Source of the DNA: Leptolyngbya sp. NIES-3755
GTDB lineage: Bacteria > Cyanobacteriota > Cyanobacteriia > Leptolyngbyales > Leptolyngbyaceae
Reading direction: 5' to 3'
DNA: 64,000 nucleotides
Assembly (NCBI GenBank): GCA_001548435.1
Contig: AP017308.1
Coordinates: 5,217,030 to 5,281,029 of the forward strand
Shown: in pieces, positions 1 through 9,461 of the stretch
How positions within the stretch are numbered: position 1 is the stretch's first letter
Layout: every line of letters starts with the position of its first letter
Notes under the pieces: model-generated
What the model was told of the DNA's origin: nothing
What the model saw: the letters and a program-made list of their open reading frames with translations, nothing else
Database searches by the model: none
Made by a program: the position numbers and the translations under genes

Positions 1-92
1 GAGGAAAAGGCACTTTGAACTCTAACACAAGACCCAAAGCGCAATCTCTGTCGAAAGAAGAATCAAGAATCGTTCTGAAAACGTAATTTTTT

Positions 93-521
93 ATGGCTCA
101 TCGTAATCCCGCTCCCACCGTTGACATCATCATCGAACTCCTCGATCGACCCAATCGCCCGATCGTGTTAATCGAACGCCTGAATCCACCCCACGGATGG
201 GCAATCCCCGGCGGCTTCATTGATTACGGCAATTCAGCAGAAAAGACGGCACATCTTGAAGCACAAGAAGAAACCGGACTCGAAATCGAACTGGTAGATC
301 TGCTCGGTGTGTATTCTGATCCAAACCGAGACGAGCGCCAGCACACGATGAGTATTGCTTACATTGCAACCGCGAAAGGGGAACCGAAAGCAGGCGACGA
401 TGCGAAAAATGTTCGGGTGATTCACACTTGGGAGATTCCTGAGAATTTATGTTTTGATCACGATCGCATTTTGCACGATTATTTACAGTACAGAAATTAT
501 GGAATGCGTCCAAGAGTATGA
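93..521 (+). CDS. Nudix hydrolase
   Basis: 142-residue single-domain Nudix protein, expected to hydrolyse a nucleoside-diphosphate-linked substrate; the substrate cannot be told from sequence. The Nudix segment lies at about residues 41-66. It keeps the metal-binding QEETG core, but it departs from the family consensus: the usual Arg of the REUxEE block is Leu (HLEAQEETG) and the upstream Glu is not at the standard spacing. The stop codon overlaps the start of the downstream RidA gene by 4 nt (ATGA), so the two are probably translationally coupled. Together they could form a small metabolite-damage-repair pair, which is inference. Start chosen at the first ATG of the frame. Confidence 0.88.
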   Translation: MAHRNPAPTVDIIIELLDRPNRPIVLIERLNPPHGWAIPGGFIDYGNSAEKTAHLEAQEETGLEIELVDLLGVYSDPNRDERQHTMSIAYIATAKGEPKAGDDAKNVRVIHTWEIPENLCFDHDRILHDYLQYRNYGMRPRV

Positions 522-904
522 AGAAAGTGATTCGGACTGATGCGGCTCCTGCTCCAGTAGGACCTTACAATCAAGCGATCGTGGCTCAAGGGTTGGTGTT
601 TGTGGCGGGACAGATTTCGCTTGATCCAGCGACAGGTGAAATTGTTGGAGCAGGGGATGTTGTGGCTCAAACAGAACGGGCGTTGACGAGCATGAGAGCG
701 ATTTTGGAAGCGGCGGGATCATCGATGTCGAATGTAGTCAAGACGACGGTATTTTTGAAGGATATTAATGATTTTGCGGCGATGAATGGGGTTTATGCGA
801 AGTACTTTGAGGAAGAGACTGCGCCTGCTCGGATTTGTGTGGAGGTGGGACGATTGCCAAAAGATTTGTTAGTTGAGATTGATTGTATTGCGACTGTGGG
901 TTAA
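518..904 (+). CDS. ridA: RidA/YjgF/UK114 family reactive-intermediate deaminase
   Basis: 128 residues, the normal length for RidA, which forms a trimer and hydrolyses reactive enamine/imine intermediates from PLP enzymes such as threonine dehydratase. The N-terminal [11 protein letters not shown] segment and the C-terminal block with [14 protein letters not shown] are diagnostic; the Arg in PARICVEV corresponds to the substrate-carboxylate-binding arginine of active RidA. It starts inside the stop codon of the Nudix gene (4-nt overlap). A short GGGAGAAGGGA / TCCCTCTCC dyad follows the stop codon and may be a weak terminator. Confidence 0.93.
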   Translation: MKKVIRTDAAPAPVGPYNQAIVAQGLVFVAGQISLDPATGEIVGAGDVVAQTERALTSMRAILEAAGSSMSNVVKTTVFLKDINDFAAMNGVYAKYFEEETAPARICVEVGRLPKDLLVEIDCIATVG

Positions 905-977
905 GCCCTCATTTTCAGGGAGAAGGGAGCTAGAATCTTGTTCCCTCTCCGCTCAGAGCTATTTTAATGAGTGCCAA

Positions 978-1661
978 TCAATTTTGAAGTAACTGTCGAT
1001 CGATCAAGTTTCTCTGAATCGCGATCACCGCAGCTTGAGTTCGATCGTGTACTTCTAACTTTTGCAAAATGGTGTGAACATGAACTCGTACCGTTCCGGG
1101 TGCAATGTACAGCTTTTGAGCAATTTCCTGATTGGTTTTGCCATCTGCAATCAGCGCGAGGATTTCCTGTTCTCGTCGAGTGAGAGCAGAAGTTAATTTA
1201 TCTGAATCACTTGCGGATGTAACCTTGGAATTACTTTCAAAAGCAGCCCGAATTTCAGTCGTAGCAGCAGAATCCCACCAAGATGCTCCCGCCGCAACGG
1301 ATTGAATGGCGAGAATCAAAGTCTGAGACGGCGCACCTTTGAGGCAATAGCCTTGTACTCCAGCTTCGATGATTCGGTTGATCAATGTTTTTTGTGTATG
1401 CGAAGTGAGAACTAGAATGGGCAGATCTGGAGATAACTGCCGAATCTGGCGACAGGCATCGACTCCACCCAGTCCTGGTAGACCGATATCTAAAACGACA
1501 ATGTTCAGCAAGTGGGATTTGACAATTTCGATCGCAGTTTCTCCGTCTTCTGCTTCTGCCACAACTTCTAATCCCGGTTCTCGCTCTAGTCGCACTCGCA
1601 AGCCGAGACGAAACAGTTCATCGTCTTCAACGAGAAGAATTTTGAGGGGTGGAGATGCCAT
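978..1661 (-). CDS. NarL/FixJ-type response regulator
   Basis: 227 residues from the ATG at 1661. The receiver domain (about 1-125) has the acidic pocket VEDD (12-14) and phospho-acceptor Asp58 in VVLDIGLPG. The C-terminal LuxR-type helix-turn-helix (about 160-222) contains LTRREQEILALIADG, NQEIAQKL and GTVRVHVHTIL. The in-frame extension to 1712 would overlap the upstream kinase gene, so I chose the ATG that follows the kinase stop by one base. It is co-transcribed with the kinase and the pair faces away from the kdp operon, so it could be a kdp regulator replacing the usual KdpE; that is inference from position only. Confidence 0.9.
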   Translation of the reverse strand: MASPPLKILLVEDDELFRLGLRVRLEREPGLEVVAEAEDGETAIEIVKSHLLNIVVLDIGLPGLGGVDACRQIRQLSPDLPILVLTSHTQKTLINRIIEAGVQGYCLKGAPSQTLILAIQSVAAGASWWDSAATTEIRAAFESNSKVTSASDSDKLTSALTRREQEILALIADGKTNQEIAQKLYIAPGTVRVHVHTILQKLEVHDRTQAAVIAIQRNLIDRQLLQN

Positions 1662-1662
1662 C

Positions 1663-2757
1663 TTACGCAGAATGGAGAGGATGATACGGGAGCGTTGGCA
1701 GCCGAAAGGCAAAAATTGCCCCAGTTGGATGCCGATTCTCTGCCCAAATTGTACCGCTATGTGCCTCTACAATCTGACGAGACAGATAAAGCCCCAAGCC
1801 TGACCCTTTTGCTTGTCGATCGCTTTGTCCCTGATAAAACCGTTCAAACAGATGCGGGATCTCGTTCAGTTTGACTCCTGCTCCATGATCTTTTACCTTG
1901 ACCGTTTGGTAAGAAGAGCCTGCTTCTAGAACAATCTCAACCTTTTCTCCACGCGGTGAATGGTTAATTGCATTCGCGAGTAAATTTGCTACGACTCGTT
2001 GAAGTTGTAGAGTATCCCCGTTTACCCAAAGGAACTGGCGAAAGTCGGACGCGCCATAATGAAGAGAAATGTGTATCCGACGACTCGCTGCCAAGTCTGT
2101 CATGGTTGCTTTCACTTCTTCTGCAACTCCTACCAAATCGACTGGAGCCAGATTCAGCCGTAGTCCCTCGTTATCATTGCGGTAGACATCTAACAGGGTT
2201 TCAACCATTTCCAAGGTGGTTCGATGACTCCGCATCATGGTTGCTAAAACAGTCTGTTGAGTGGGTTCGACATCGCCAAAGCTGCCTCTTTGAAGTGCTT
2301 TTAGCGTCTCAATTGCTCCGAGTAGTGGAGTTTTCAGATCGTGAGTCAAGGCTGAAGCAAAATCCTCTCGAATGTGAGCTAACTCTTCCTGTGCTTCTAG
2401 TTTGGCTTGCTGCTGGAGTACTGTTTGCTGATATAACCGATTACGATCGCTAAGCACACCCGTGACGATCAGTGCCAATGTTGCGATGACTCGATTTGCG
2501 ATCGTCGGAGCTTCGACGATTTCAATTCCTGGAAACCAGACGTTGATCAAAGTCAGAATACAAGCGACGAGCGTAGCCTGGAAGGTTGTTTTGCGGCTTA
2601 AATGAGTACTTGCTAACAGAATGGGACCGATGTAGAGATAGCCAAACACATAATCGGGCGGCGTTAAGAATTCCAGAGTGAGAACGACTGCAAACAATCC
2701 CACGACTAGCCAGACTGTTCTCAAATCTGAATGAAAATTGCGTTGAAATTGCAGCAT
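1663..2757 (-). CDS. Membrane sensor histidine kinase
   Basis: 364 residues. The N-terminal third (about 14-103) is hydrophobic with about four membrane passes and little extracytoplasmic loop, resembling the DUF4118/KdpD-type membrane domain. A coiled linker follows, then a HisKA domain with the phospho-acceptor His139 in SALTHDLKTP and an HATPase domain with N box (NLLANAINHSP), G1 (KDHGAGV) and G2 (GSGLGLYLSRQIV). The partner regulator starts one base after its stop. It diverges from kdpA across 287 bp. Since KdpD in this operon has no kinase domain, this kinase is a plausible signalling partner (inference). Confidence 0.9.
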   Translation of the reverse strand: MLQFQRNFHSDLRTVWLVVGLFAVVLTLEFLTPPDYVFGYLYIGPILLASTHLSRKTTFQATLVACILTLINVWFPGIEIVEAPTIANRVIATLALIVTGVLSDRNRLYQQTVLQQQAKLEAQEELAHIREDFASALTHDLKTPLLGAIETLKALQRGSFGDVEPTQQTVLATMMRSHRTTLEMVETLLDVYRNDNEGLRLNLAPVDLVGVAEEVKATMTDLAASRRIHISLHYGASDFRQFLWVNGDTLQLQRVVANLLANAINHSPRGEKVEIVLEAGSSYQTVKVKDHGAGVKLNEIPHLFERFYQGQSDRQAKGSGLGLYLSRQIVEAHSGTIWAENRHPTGAIFAFRLPTLPYHPLHSA

Positions 2758-3044
2758 TTGGTTCTGAAATAAGAGGGACGACTCTTTCGTTCGTCTCCTA
2801 GAAGTTTAGCGAGTTTCAGGTTGAATCACCGGAAAATTTGATTGAGTTTGCGGCATAGACACCAATTTTATAGTCCTAGATATAGATCCGATCTAAACAC
2901 TCCCGCTTACGGACTATATCAGTGATCTAAAAAACTGAATAAACGTCGCCCTATACCTTGTCATGGTTGAATCTGGGCATCAGTATGAATAAACGTTAGT
3001 CAAACGACTAATGAAATCACTCCATCATTCGTATCGATAAACTT
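2758..3044. promoter_or_regulatory. Divergent kdp/kinase intergenic region with two dyads
   Basis: Non-coding region between the sensor kinase gene and kdpA, so it must hold both promoters. It contains a perfect 8-bp inverted repeat TATAGTCC (2869-2876) / GGACTATA (2911-2918) separated by 34 bp, and a compact dyad TTAGTC / GACTAA at 2996-3011 just upstream of kdpA. The decamer GAATAAACGT occurs twice, near 2936 and 2987. These are candidate binding sites for the divergent regulator or loop-forming elements. No start site is assigned. Confidence 0.45.
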
Positions 3045-4745
3045 ATGCTGCAAGGATGGATTCAAATTACGTTAACACTGCTGATTGTATTGGTAATCAC
3101 GCCAGTCTTCGGTCGCTATATAGCGCGGGTATTTATGGAACAACGGACTCTGCTTGATCCAGTTCTCAATCCTGTGGAGCGCATTCTGTTTTCGCTGAGT
3201 GGAGTTCGAGCAGGTGAAGAGATGACAGGCTGGCAATATGCCCGATCCGTGTTGTACAGCAACCTAGCAATGTTGGTATTGATCTACTTGATCTTCATGC
3301 TTCAGGGAACATTACCTTTTAATCCAACAGGGTTAAGTGCGCCTTCCTGGGATCTAGCGCTGCACACTGCAATTTCTTTTGTCACGAATACCAATCAACA
3401 GCACTACTCTGGTGAGACGACCTTTAGCTATTTCAGCCAGTTTGCTGCTTTGGGCTTCATGATGTTTACTTCGGCAGCAACGGGGATCGCAGTCGCGATC
3501 GCGTTTATTCGAGGGTTAACAGGAAGACCGCTCGGAAACTTCTACAGTGATTTAACGCGATCAATTACCCGGATTTTACTACCCATTAGCTTAATCGGTG
3601 CAGTTGTGTTTATTGCGGCTGGAATGCCGGAAACGCTTGCAGGTCCAGTGACTGTCCCGACTCTGGAAAATCCGGCAGTGAGTCAAGCGATCGCACGAGG
3701 TCCAGTGGCTCACTTCGAGATTATCAAGGAACTAGGAGAAAACGGCGGCGGTTTCTTTGGAATTAACTCGGCTCATCCCTTTGAGAATCCCAACAGTTTC
3801 ACGAACTTGATTGAATTGGTCGCGATGCTCTCGATTCCGACATCATTGATCATTACCTACGGCATTTTCGCCAATAACTTAAAGCAAGCTTGGTTAGTCT
3901 ATAGCATTCCATTCGCGATTCTGATTGGATTTATTATCATTACAGCGATCGGGGAATATCAAGGCAATCCTGCGGTGAATGCACTGCTAGGAACGAATCA
4001 AGCGATTAATCTCGAAGGCAAAGAAGTTCGATTTGGTTGGGCGCAGTCTGCTTTGTTTGCTGTCTTTACAACCGCAACGATGTGTGGAGCAGTGAACAGT
4101 CTGCACGATTCCTTTATGCCGAATGGGGGCTTTGTCATGCTCTCGAATATGTTCCTACAAATCGTGTTCGGGGGACAGGGAACCGGAACCGCTTATCTGT
4201 TTGCCTACCTGATTCTGGCAGTGTTTGTTACAGGGTTGATGGTGGGACGGACTCCAGAATTTTTGGGGCGCAAAATTGAGAAGAAAGAGGTCGTGCTGGC
4301 AAGTTTTCTGATTTTGCTGGTTCACCCGATCGCGATTTTGATTCCAGCGGCGATTACGTTAGCCTTCCCTGAACAATTAGCAGGAATTAGCAATCCAGGG
4401 TTTCATGGATTGTCCCAAGTCGTCTACGAGTACGCTTCTGCTGCGGCAAACAATGGATCAGGGTTTGAAGGATTAGGGGATGCAACACTCTGGTGGAATT
4501 TGAGTGCTAGTTTTAGTTTGCTGGCAGGACGCTACGTTCCGATCGTTGCATTACTTCTTCTGGCGGATAGCATGTCTCGTAAGCAACCCGTTCCTGCAAC
4601 GGCTGGAACTCTCCGCACTGATACAGGACTGTTTACTGGTGTCACGGCTGGCGTGATTCTGATTCTGGGCGCACTGACGTTTTTCCCAGCACTTGCGTTA
4701 GGTCCAGTTGCAGAAGCGTTTCAGATTATCAAAGGAATTGGGTAG
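3045..4745 (+). CDS. kdpA: K(+)-transporting P-type ATPase subunit A
   Basis: 566 residues, normal for KdpA, the inner-membrane subunit of the high-affinity Kdp pump that binds and conducts K+. It is strongly hydrophobic with the repeated selectivity-filter-like segments of the family, including [12 protein letters not shown] (about 113-124) and [14 protein letters not shown] (about 232-245). It is the first gene of kdpA-B-F/G-C-D on the plus strand, with kdpB beginning 15 bp downstream. Kdp operons are typically induced by K+ limitation or turgor stress. Confidence 0.97.
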   Translation: MLQGWIQITLTLLIVLVITPVFGRYIARVFMEQRTLLDPVLNPVERILFSLSGVRAGEEMTGWQYARSVLYSNLAMLVLIYLIFMLQGTLPFNPTGLSAPSWDLALHTAISFVTNTNQQHYSGETTFSYFSQFAALGFMMFTSAATGIAVAIAFIRGLTGRPLGNFYSDLTRSITRILLPISLIGAVVFIAAGMPETLAGPVTVPTLENPAVSQAIARGPVAHFEIIKELGENGGGFFGINSAHPFENPNSFTNLIELVAMLSIPTSLIITYGIFANNLKQAWLVYSIPFAILIGFIIITAIGEYQGNPAVNALLGTNQAINLEGKEVRFGWAQSALFAVFTTATMCGAVNSLHDSFMPNGGFVMLSNMFLQIVFGGQGTGTAYLFAYLILAVFVTGLMVGRTPEFLGRKIEKKEVVLASFLILLVHPIAILIPAAITLAFPEQLAGISNPGFHGLSQVVYEYASAAANNGSGFEGLGDATLWWNLSASFSLLAGRYVPIVALLLLADSMSRKQPVPATAGTLRTDTGLFTGVTAGVILILGALTFFPALALGPVAEAFQIIKGIG

Positions 4746-4760
4746 GAGTTTTGAGAACTT

Positions 4761-6902
4761 ATGAAGAACGAATCCGCTACACCTTCGCGCCCAGTTCAGG
4801 TCTCTACCAGTCGCGGCGATCGTAAACACACCCCGAAAGCGAATCTCAAAGGACTGTATCAACGAGCCATTCGAGAATCTTTTATCAAGCTAGATCCACG
4901 AATTGCGGTGCGAAATCCAGTCATGTTTGTCGTGTGGATGGGAACGATCGTGACGCTATTAGTTACCATCAATCCAAATCTGTTTGGAACCGTTCAATCA
5001 GATATTGGTCAACAGCGATCGCTCAATGGCATCATCACGTTTATTCTCTTTTTCACGGTTTTATTTGCTAATTTTGCGGAAGCGATCGCAGAAGGACGAG
5101 GAAAAGCACAAGCAGACGCTTTAAGATCAACCCGCTCCGACACGATTGCGCGTAAGATACTGCCCGACAGCAAGATTCAGGAAGTGAACTCGACCGAATT
5201 GCGCCGAGGCGATCAGGTAAAAGTGACTGCGGGAGATATGATTCCTGCCGATGGCGAAGTGATTCAGGGAATGGGTTCTGTGGATGAATCAGCCATTACC
5301 GGGGAATCTGCGCCTGTTTTGAAACAACCCGGTACAGACATTGCGAGTTCTGTCACAGGGGGGACTCGTCTACTATCGGATGAACTGATTGTGCGGATCA
5401 CGTCTGATCCGGGTCAGGGATTTATCGATCGTATGATTTCCCTCGTCGAAGGAGCCGAACGCAGCAAAACCCCGAATGAAATTGCTCTAACGGTTTTACT
5501 GGCAGTGCTGACTCAGGTGTTTCTGATTGTTGTTGCGACGACTCCCTCGATTTCTGGCTACATTGCTAGTTTCTTAGATAGTACTGTCGGAACACCAACA
5601 GGTAACAGTCTCCGCTCTGGAACCAGTATTGCCATTCTCATCTCGCTTTTGGTGGCGCTGATTCCGACTACGATCGGCGGATTGTTAAGTGCGATCGGGA
5701 TTGCAGGGATGGACCGGGTCGCTCAATTCAACGTGATTGCTACCTCTGGACGTGCTGTAGAAGCTTGCGGTGATGTCAATACGCTCGTTTTGGATAAAAC
5801 CGGGACGATTACATTGGGAAACCGTTTAGCTGATGAGTTTATTCCCGTTAATGGTCATTCCGTTGAGGAAGTTGCTCGGATTTGTTTAGCTGCCAGTCTC
5901 TTTGATGAAACCCCGGAAGGAAGATCGATCGTTCAACTCGCTCAAAGATTAGGTGCAAGATTCGATCTCAATGGGCAAGCCGCAGAAGGGATCGAATTCT
6001 CCGCCCGGACTCGCATGAGTGGAACCGATTTAGATAGCAACGAGTACCGCAAAGGAGCAGTAGACGCGATCAAAGGATTTGTGCGATCGCGTGGAGGTCA
6101 AGTTCCTACATCACTCGATCAAGCTTATGAACGAGTGTCTCGCCTTGGGGGAACACCGCTTGCTGTCTGCGAAGGCAATGATATTTACGGTGTGATTTAC
6201 CTCAAGGACATTGTAAAACCAGGATTGCGAGAACGATTTGATCAACTGCGACGCATGGGAGTAAAAACGATCATGCTAACTGGAGATAATCGCATTACGG
6301 CATCTGTAATCGCTCAAGAAGCTGGAGTCGATGATTTTATTGCCGAAGCGACTCCTGAAGACAAAATCGATGTAATTCGGGGTGAACAGTCTCAAGGTAA
6401 GCTCGTTGCGATGACCGGAGATGGAACAAATGATGCTCCCGCTCTAGCTCAAGCCAATGTGGGTGTAGCCATGAATTCCGGGACACAGGCAGCCAAAGAA
6501 GCAGCGAACATGGTGGACTTAGATTCTGATCCCACTAAACTGATCGATCTCGTGACGATCGGTAAACAATTACTGATTACTCGTGGTGCATTAACCACCT
6601 TCTCTGTTGCCAATGACATCGCCAAATACTTTGCGATCATTCCCACAATCTTTGCTGCTGCTGGAATCGGAGCGCTGAACATCATGGGCTTAAAAAGTGC
6701 CCAATCTGCGATCGTCTCTGCTCTAATTTATAACGCTGTCATCATCCCCGTTCTGATTCCTCTAGCACTGCGAGGTGTTCAGTTTCGACCGCTCACTGCC
6801 GATCAACTTCTGCAACGCAACATTTTGATTTATGGATTGGGCGGCATTATTGCGCCATTTATTGCCATTAAAGCGATCGACCTAATTCTGCCACTGTCTT
6901 AA
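4761..6902 (+). CDS. kdpB: K(+)-transporting P-type ATPase subunit B
   Basis: 713 residues, slightly longer than E. coli KdpB because of an N-terminal extension rich in basic and Ser/Thr residues. It is the catalytic P-type ATPase subunit that energises K+ uptake. Visible P-type motifs: actuator ITGES, phosphorylation motif DKTGTIT with Asp345, ATP-binding RKGAVDAI, and the hinge [12 protein letters not shown]. It sits between kdpA and the small kdpF/G-like gene with short gaps of 11-15 bp, consistent with a single transcript. Confidence 0.97.
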   Translation: MKNESATPSRPVQVSTSRGDRKHTPKANLKGLYQRAIRESFIKLDPRIAVRNPVMFVVWMGTIVTLLVTINPNLFGTVQSDIGQQRSLNGIITFILFFTVLFANFAEAIAEGRGKAQADALRSTRSDTIARKILPDSKIQEVNSTELRRGDQVKVTAGDMIPADGEVIQGMGSVDESAITGESAPVLKQPGTDIASSVTGGTRLLSDELIVRITSDPGQGFIDRMISLVEGAERSKTPNEIALTVLLAVLTQVFLIVVATTPSISGYIASFLDSTVGTPTGNSLRSGTSIAILISLLVALIPTTIGGLLSAIGIAGMDRVAQFNVIATSGRAVEACGDVNTLVLDKTGTITLGNRLADEFIPVNGHSVEEVARICLAASLFDETPEGRSIVQLAQRLGARFDLNGQAAEGIEFSARTRMSGTDLDSNEYRKGAVDAIKGFVRSRGGQVPTSLDQAYERVSRLGGTPLAVCEGNDIYGVIYLKDIVKPGLRERFDQLRRMGVKTIMLTGDNRITASVIAQEAGVDDFIAEATPEDKIDVIRGEQSQGKLVAMTGDGTNDAPALAQANVGVAMNSGTQAAKEAANMVDLDSDPTKLIDLVTIGKQLLITRGALTTFSVANDIAKYFAIIPTIFAAAGIGALNIMGLKSAQSAIVSALIYNAVIIPVLIPLALRGVQFRPLTADQLLQRNILIYGLGGIIAPFIAIKAIDLILPLS

Positions 6903-6913
6903 TTCTCTTAACT

Positions 6914-7174
6914 ATGAATCTCCATCCTCTAAAATCATCCCTTCCCGTCTTGGAAACAGTTTCAGAAATCTGGTTCCAATCGCGCAAACAAAAACTACCC
7001 CGGTACTTATTTCTAGCGTTATGCTTCAACCTGATTGTTGCGCCTGTGGTTTATGCTGCGAGTAGCAATGAAGTCTCCCGGACTCAAGCCTGGACATTAG
7101 GGCTACTGGGAATAGGAACCGTAGCACTTTCTATCTATCTGTTCTTTGTCATGTTTGTACCGGAGAAATTCTAA
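6914..7174 (+). CDS. Small Kdp accessory membrane protein (KdpF/KdpG-like)
   Basis: 86 residues with two predicted membrane segments (about 30-49 and 62-81). The C-terminus YLFFVMFVPEKF resembles the end of the tiny KdpF peptide that stabilises the KdpABC complex. The longer N-terminal half matches the arrangement of cyanobacterial kdp operons, which carry a gene called kdpG between kdpB and kdpC. Its stop overlaps the kdpC start by one base (TAATG), implying coupling. The role in complex stability is inferred from position and the KdpF-like tail. Confidence 0.8.
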   Translation: MNLHPLKSSLPVLETVSEIWFQSRKQKLPRYLFLALCFNLIVAPVVYAASSNEVSRTQAWTLGLLGIGTVALSIYLFFVMFVPEKF

Positions 7175-7776
7175 TGAGTGTTGTACGCGAAGCAGGTAGA
7201 GCCATTCGAGCTACCCTGGTATTCTGGGTGATTACTGCCCTTATTTACCCGTTGCTGATGGTTGCTGTTGGGCAAATTGCCTTTCCGTTTCAGGCAAATG
7301 GAAGCATTCTCACTAATGCTCAGGGTCAACCTGTCGGATCAGCTTTAATTGGACAGCCTTTTAGTAGCGATCGCTATTTTAACAGTCGTCCCAGCACAAC
7401 CAGTTACAGCACCGCTGATCCAACCAAGGATACTGCTGGTATTTTGAAAACGGGTGTGTCAGGTGCGAGTAACTTAGCTCCTTCCAATCCTGATTTGCTC
7501 AAGCGAGTTCAAGAAACAGTGGCTCAATTAAAACAGGCAGGCATTGAACCCACCGCTGATCTGATCTACACTTCTGGTTCCAGCCTTGATCCTCATATCA
7601 CTCCCGAAGCTGCCCAAGCGCAGATCGCACGAGTGGCAAGAACGCGAGGACTCCAATCGAATCAACTCGAAGCGTTGATCAATCAGAATACGGACAGTCG
7701 TTTCTTAGGCATTTTTGGTGAACCAGGAGTCAATGTCTTGAAGCTTAATCTAGCGCTGGATGCTCTTAGTCGCTAG
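7174..7776 (+). CDS. kdpC: K(+)-transporting ATPase subunit C
   Basis: 200 residues, normal for KdpC, the single-span subunit that assists ATP binding in the KdpFABC complex. It has one N-terminal membrane helix (about 12-35), then the conserved GQPFSSDRYFNSRPS block, the GASNLAPSNPDL motif and the C-terminal GVNVLKLNLALD. It is translationally coupled to the preceding small gene by a 1-nt overlap. Confidence 0.96.
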   Translation: MSVVREAGRAIRATLVFWVITALIYPLLMVAVGQIAFPFQANGSILTNAQGQPVGSALIGQPFSSDRYFNSRPSTTSYSTADPTKDTAGILKTGVSGASNLAPSNPDLLKRVQETVAQLKQAGIEPTADLIYTSGSSLDPHITPEAAQAQIARVARTRGLQSNQLEALINQNTDSRFLGIFGEPGVNVLKLNLALDALSR

Positions 7777-7820
7777 ATTATCACGACTTTCAAACTGATG
7801 TATTGCTGCTTTCTAAATCA

Positions 7821-8957
7821 ATGTACCACTCATCCAATCCCTCTCCTGATAGTTCCTACATCCGCCCTGCCCAGCGAGGAAAGCATAAAATCTTTATTGG
7901 CATGGCACCCGGTGTGGGTAAAACCTACCGAATGCTAGAAGAGGGGCATCGTCTTCGGCAAGAGGGAATGGATGTCGTCGTTGGTTTACTCGAAACCCAC
8001 AATCGGCAAGAAACAGCACAGCGCTCAGAAGGGCTAGAAGTGGTTCCTCGGCATCAAATTAACTGCACTGACATCACTTTGTCTGAAATGGACACAGATG
8101 CGATCCTTGCTCGTCAACCGCAACTGGTCTTGATTGATGAACTCGCTCATACCAATGTCCCTGGTTCTGGGCGGGAAAAACGCTATCAGGATGTAGAAGT
8201 CGTTTTGGCGGCAGGGATTGATGTCTACTCAACCGTGAACATTCAGCATTTAGAAAGCCTCAATGATTTGGTTGCTCGAATTACAGGGATTGTGGTTCGA
8301 GAACGAATTCCCGATCGCTTATTGGAAGAAGCGGATCAGGTAGTATTGATCGATGTGACCCCGGAGACGCTAGAAGAGCGCCTAAAAGACGGTAAAATCT
8401 ACGCCCCTGAGAAAGTTGATCAGTCTCTACAAAACTTCTTTCAGCGGCGTAATCTTATCGCTTTGAGAGAACTGGCACTGCGAGAGATCGCGGACAACAT
8501 TGAAGAAGATGCCCTTGAGCAAGCCTCAAATGGAATCGAAACGAATGCTCCTTATTGCAACATTCACGAACGGGTATTAGTGTGTGTCTCAACGTATCCC
8601 AATGCCATTCAACTGATTCGGCGCGGCGCTCGAATTGCTGGGTATATGCACGCTCCGTTCTATTGTTTGTTTGTGAATGATCCAGATCGGTTTCTGACAA
8701 AAGTGGAAAGCTTACACATCGAAACGTGTGAAAGGCTCTGTAAGGAGTTTGGTGGAGAATTTATTCGACTGACAGACTACGACAAAGTAAAAGCGATCGC
8801 AGAAATCGCCAGAACCTACCGCATTACTCAGATTGTGATCGGGGAGAGTCAGCGATCGAGATGGAGATTAATGCTGCGTGGCTCCCTCACTCATAAATTA
8901 TTGCGATCGCTGAAAAACATTGATGTTCACATCATTGCAACGGACAAAACAAGCTAG
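7821..8957 (+). CDS. kdpD: Truncated KdpD: sensory N-domain plus UspA domain, no kinase
   Basis: 378 residues from the ATG at 7821; an in-frame TTG at 7803 would add six residues. It contains the KdpD N-terminal domain with Walker A GMAPGVGKT (27-35) and the LIDELAHTN segment, followed by a universal-stress-type domain from about residue 245. The four membrane helices and the histidine kinase half of enterobacterial KdpD are absent, and the gene ends in normal sequence, so this is the short cyanobacterial form rather than a broken gene. It may modulate a separate kinase, possibly the divergent one at 1663-2757 (inference). Confidence 0.9.
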   Translation: MYHSSNPSPDSSYIRPAQRGKHKIFIGMAPGVGKTYRMLEEGHRLRQEGMDVVVGLLETHNRQETAQRSEGLEVVPRHQINCTDITLSEMDTDAILARQPQLVLIDELAHTNVPGSGREKRYQDVEVVLAAGIDVYSTVNIQHLESLNDLVARITGIVVRERIPDRLLEEADQVVLIDVTPETLEERLKDGKIYAPEKVDQSLQNFFQRRNLIALRELALREIADNIEEDALEQASNGIETNAPYCNIHERVLVCVSTYPNAIQLIRRGARIAGYMHAPFYCLFVNDPDRFLTKVESLHIETCERLCKEFGGEFIRLTDYDKVKAIAEIARTYRITQIVIGESQRSRWRLMLRGSLTHKLLRSLKNIDVHIIATDKTS

Positions 8958-8997
8958 AAACTCATAATTTAACCCCGATCGATCACTGCTCAAAAAT

Positions 8998-9036
8998 TGA
9001 ACAGAAACTGAACAGTGATTGAACTGGCAGGTGAAC
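8998..9036 (+). promoter_or_regulatory. Four TGAAC direct repeats phased at 11-12 bp
   Basis: TGAAC occurs at 8998-9002, 9009-9013, 9020-9024 and 9032-9036, so successive copies start 11, 11 and 12 bp apart, one turn of B-DNA. The array lies 76-114 bp upstream of the double-glycine precursor gene at 9112. One-turn direct repeats are the usual operator form of OmpR/PhoB-class regulators, which bind head-to-tail. The binding protein is unknown. Seen directly in the sequence; function is inferred. Confidence 0.55.
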
Positions 9037-9111
9037 AACCTCATCAGACAAACTATGCACAGTTGGGAAAACAAACCAACGCCAACACACAAAACCAATG
9101 AGGAAATCATT

Positions 9112-9381
9112 ATGAACCGTGTTACTGTGCAATCTGAATTGTTCGTTGAACTGTCTGATGAACAACAAGAAGTCGTCTCTGGTGGAATCAGCCTGAAAGA
9201 TTTGATCAACACGACCTTCAACTTCAATAATGAGTCGCTCGGATTCAAAGCAGATGCTCAATCAGGTCCGGGTGGCAGCACCGTGAGCCAAATCGTGACC
9301 GCTGAGAAAAGCGCGATCGACACCAGCGCTCTCAAAGACTTTCAACTGAACTTCGATCCGAAGGGCTTGATCGTCTACTAA
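9112..9381 (+). CDS. Double-glycine leader peptide (CTB-like bacteriocin/secreted peptide precursor)
   Basis: 89 residues from the ATG at 9112, preceded by GAGGAAATCATT. The leader contains SELFVELSDEQQEVV and ends in SGG at about residue 25, the cleavage signal recognised by C39 peptidases of peptide-exporting ABC transporters. The mature part (about 64 residues) contains SGPGGSTV and resembles small cyanobacterial peptides annotated as CTB-family bacteriocins; it has no cysteines, so lanthionine or disulfide chemistry is unlikely. The exporter genes follow directly. Activity as a bacteriocin is not shown by the sequence; a signalling or matrix peptide is equally possible. Confidence 0.8.
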   Translation: MNRVTVQSELFVELSDEQQEVVSGGISLKDLINTTFNFNNESLGFKADAQSGPGGSTVSQIVTAEKSAIDTSALKDFQLNFDPKGLIVY

Positions 9382-9403
9382 GTTGGTTTGATCGACGCAT
9401 CGT

Positions 9404-9437
9404 AAAGATCTCCGATCGCAGTTCATCGGAGATCTTT
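9404..9437 (+). terminator. Hairpin between precursor and exporter genes
   Basis: A perfect 13-bp stem, AAAGATCTCCGAT pairing with ATCGGAGATCTTT, with an 8-nt loop, starting 22 bp after the precursor stop codon. There is only a short T stretch, so it may act as a partial terminator or RNA stabiliser, allowing more precursor than exporter mRNA, a common arrangement in peptide-export operons. Confidence 0.65.
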
Positions 9438-9461
9438 CCTAAATCTACTCAGGAGCCTGAT

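Noticed and set aside
7803-7820. TTG start for the truncated KdpD
   Set aside because: An ATG lies six codons further in, at 7821, and the extra residues have no family support.
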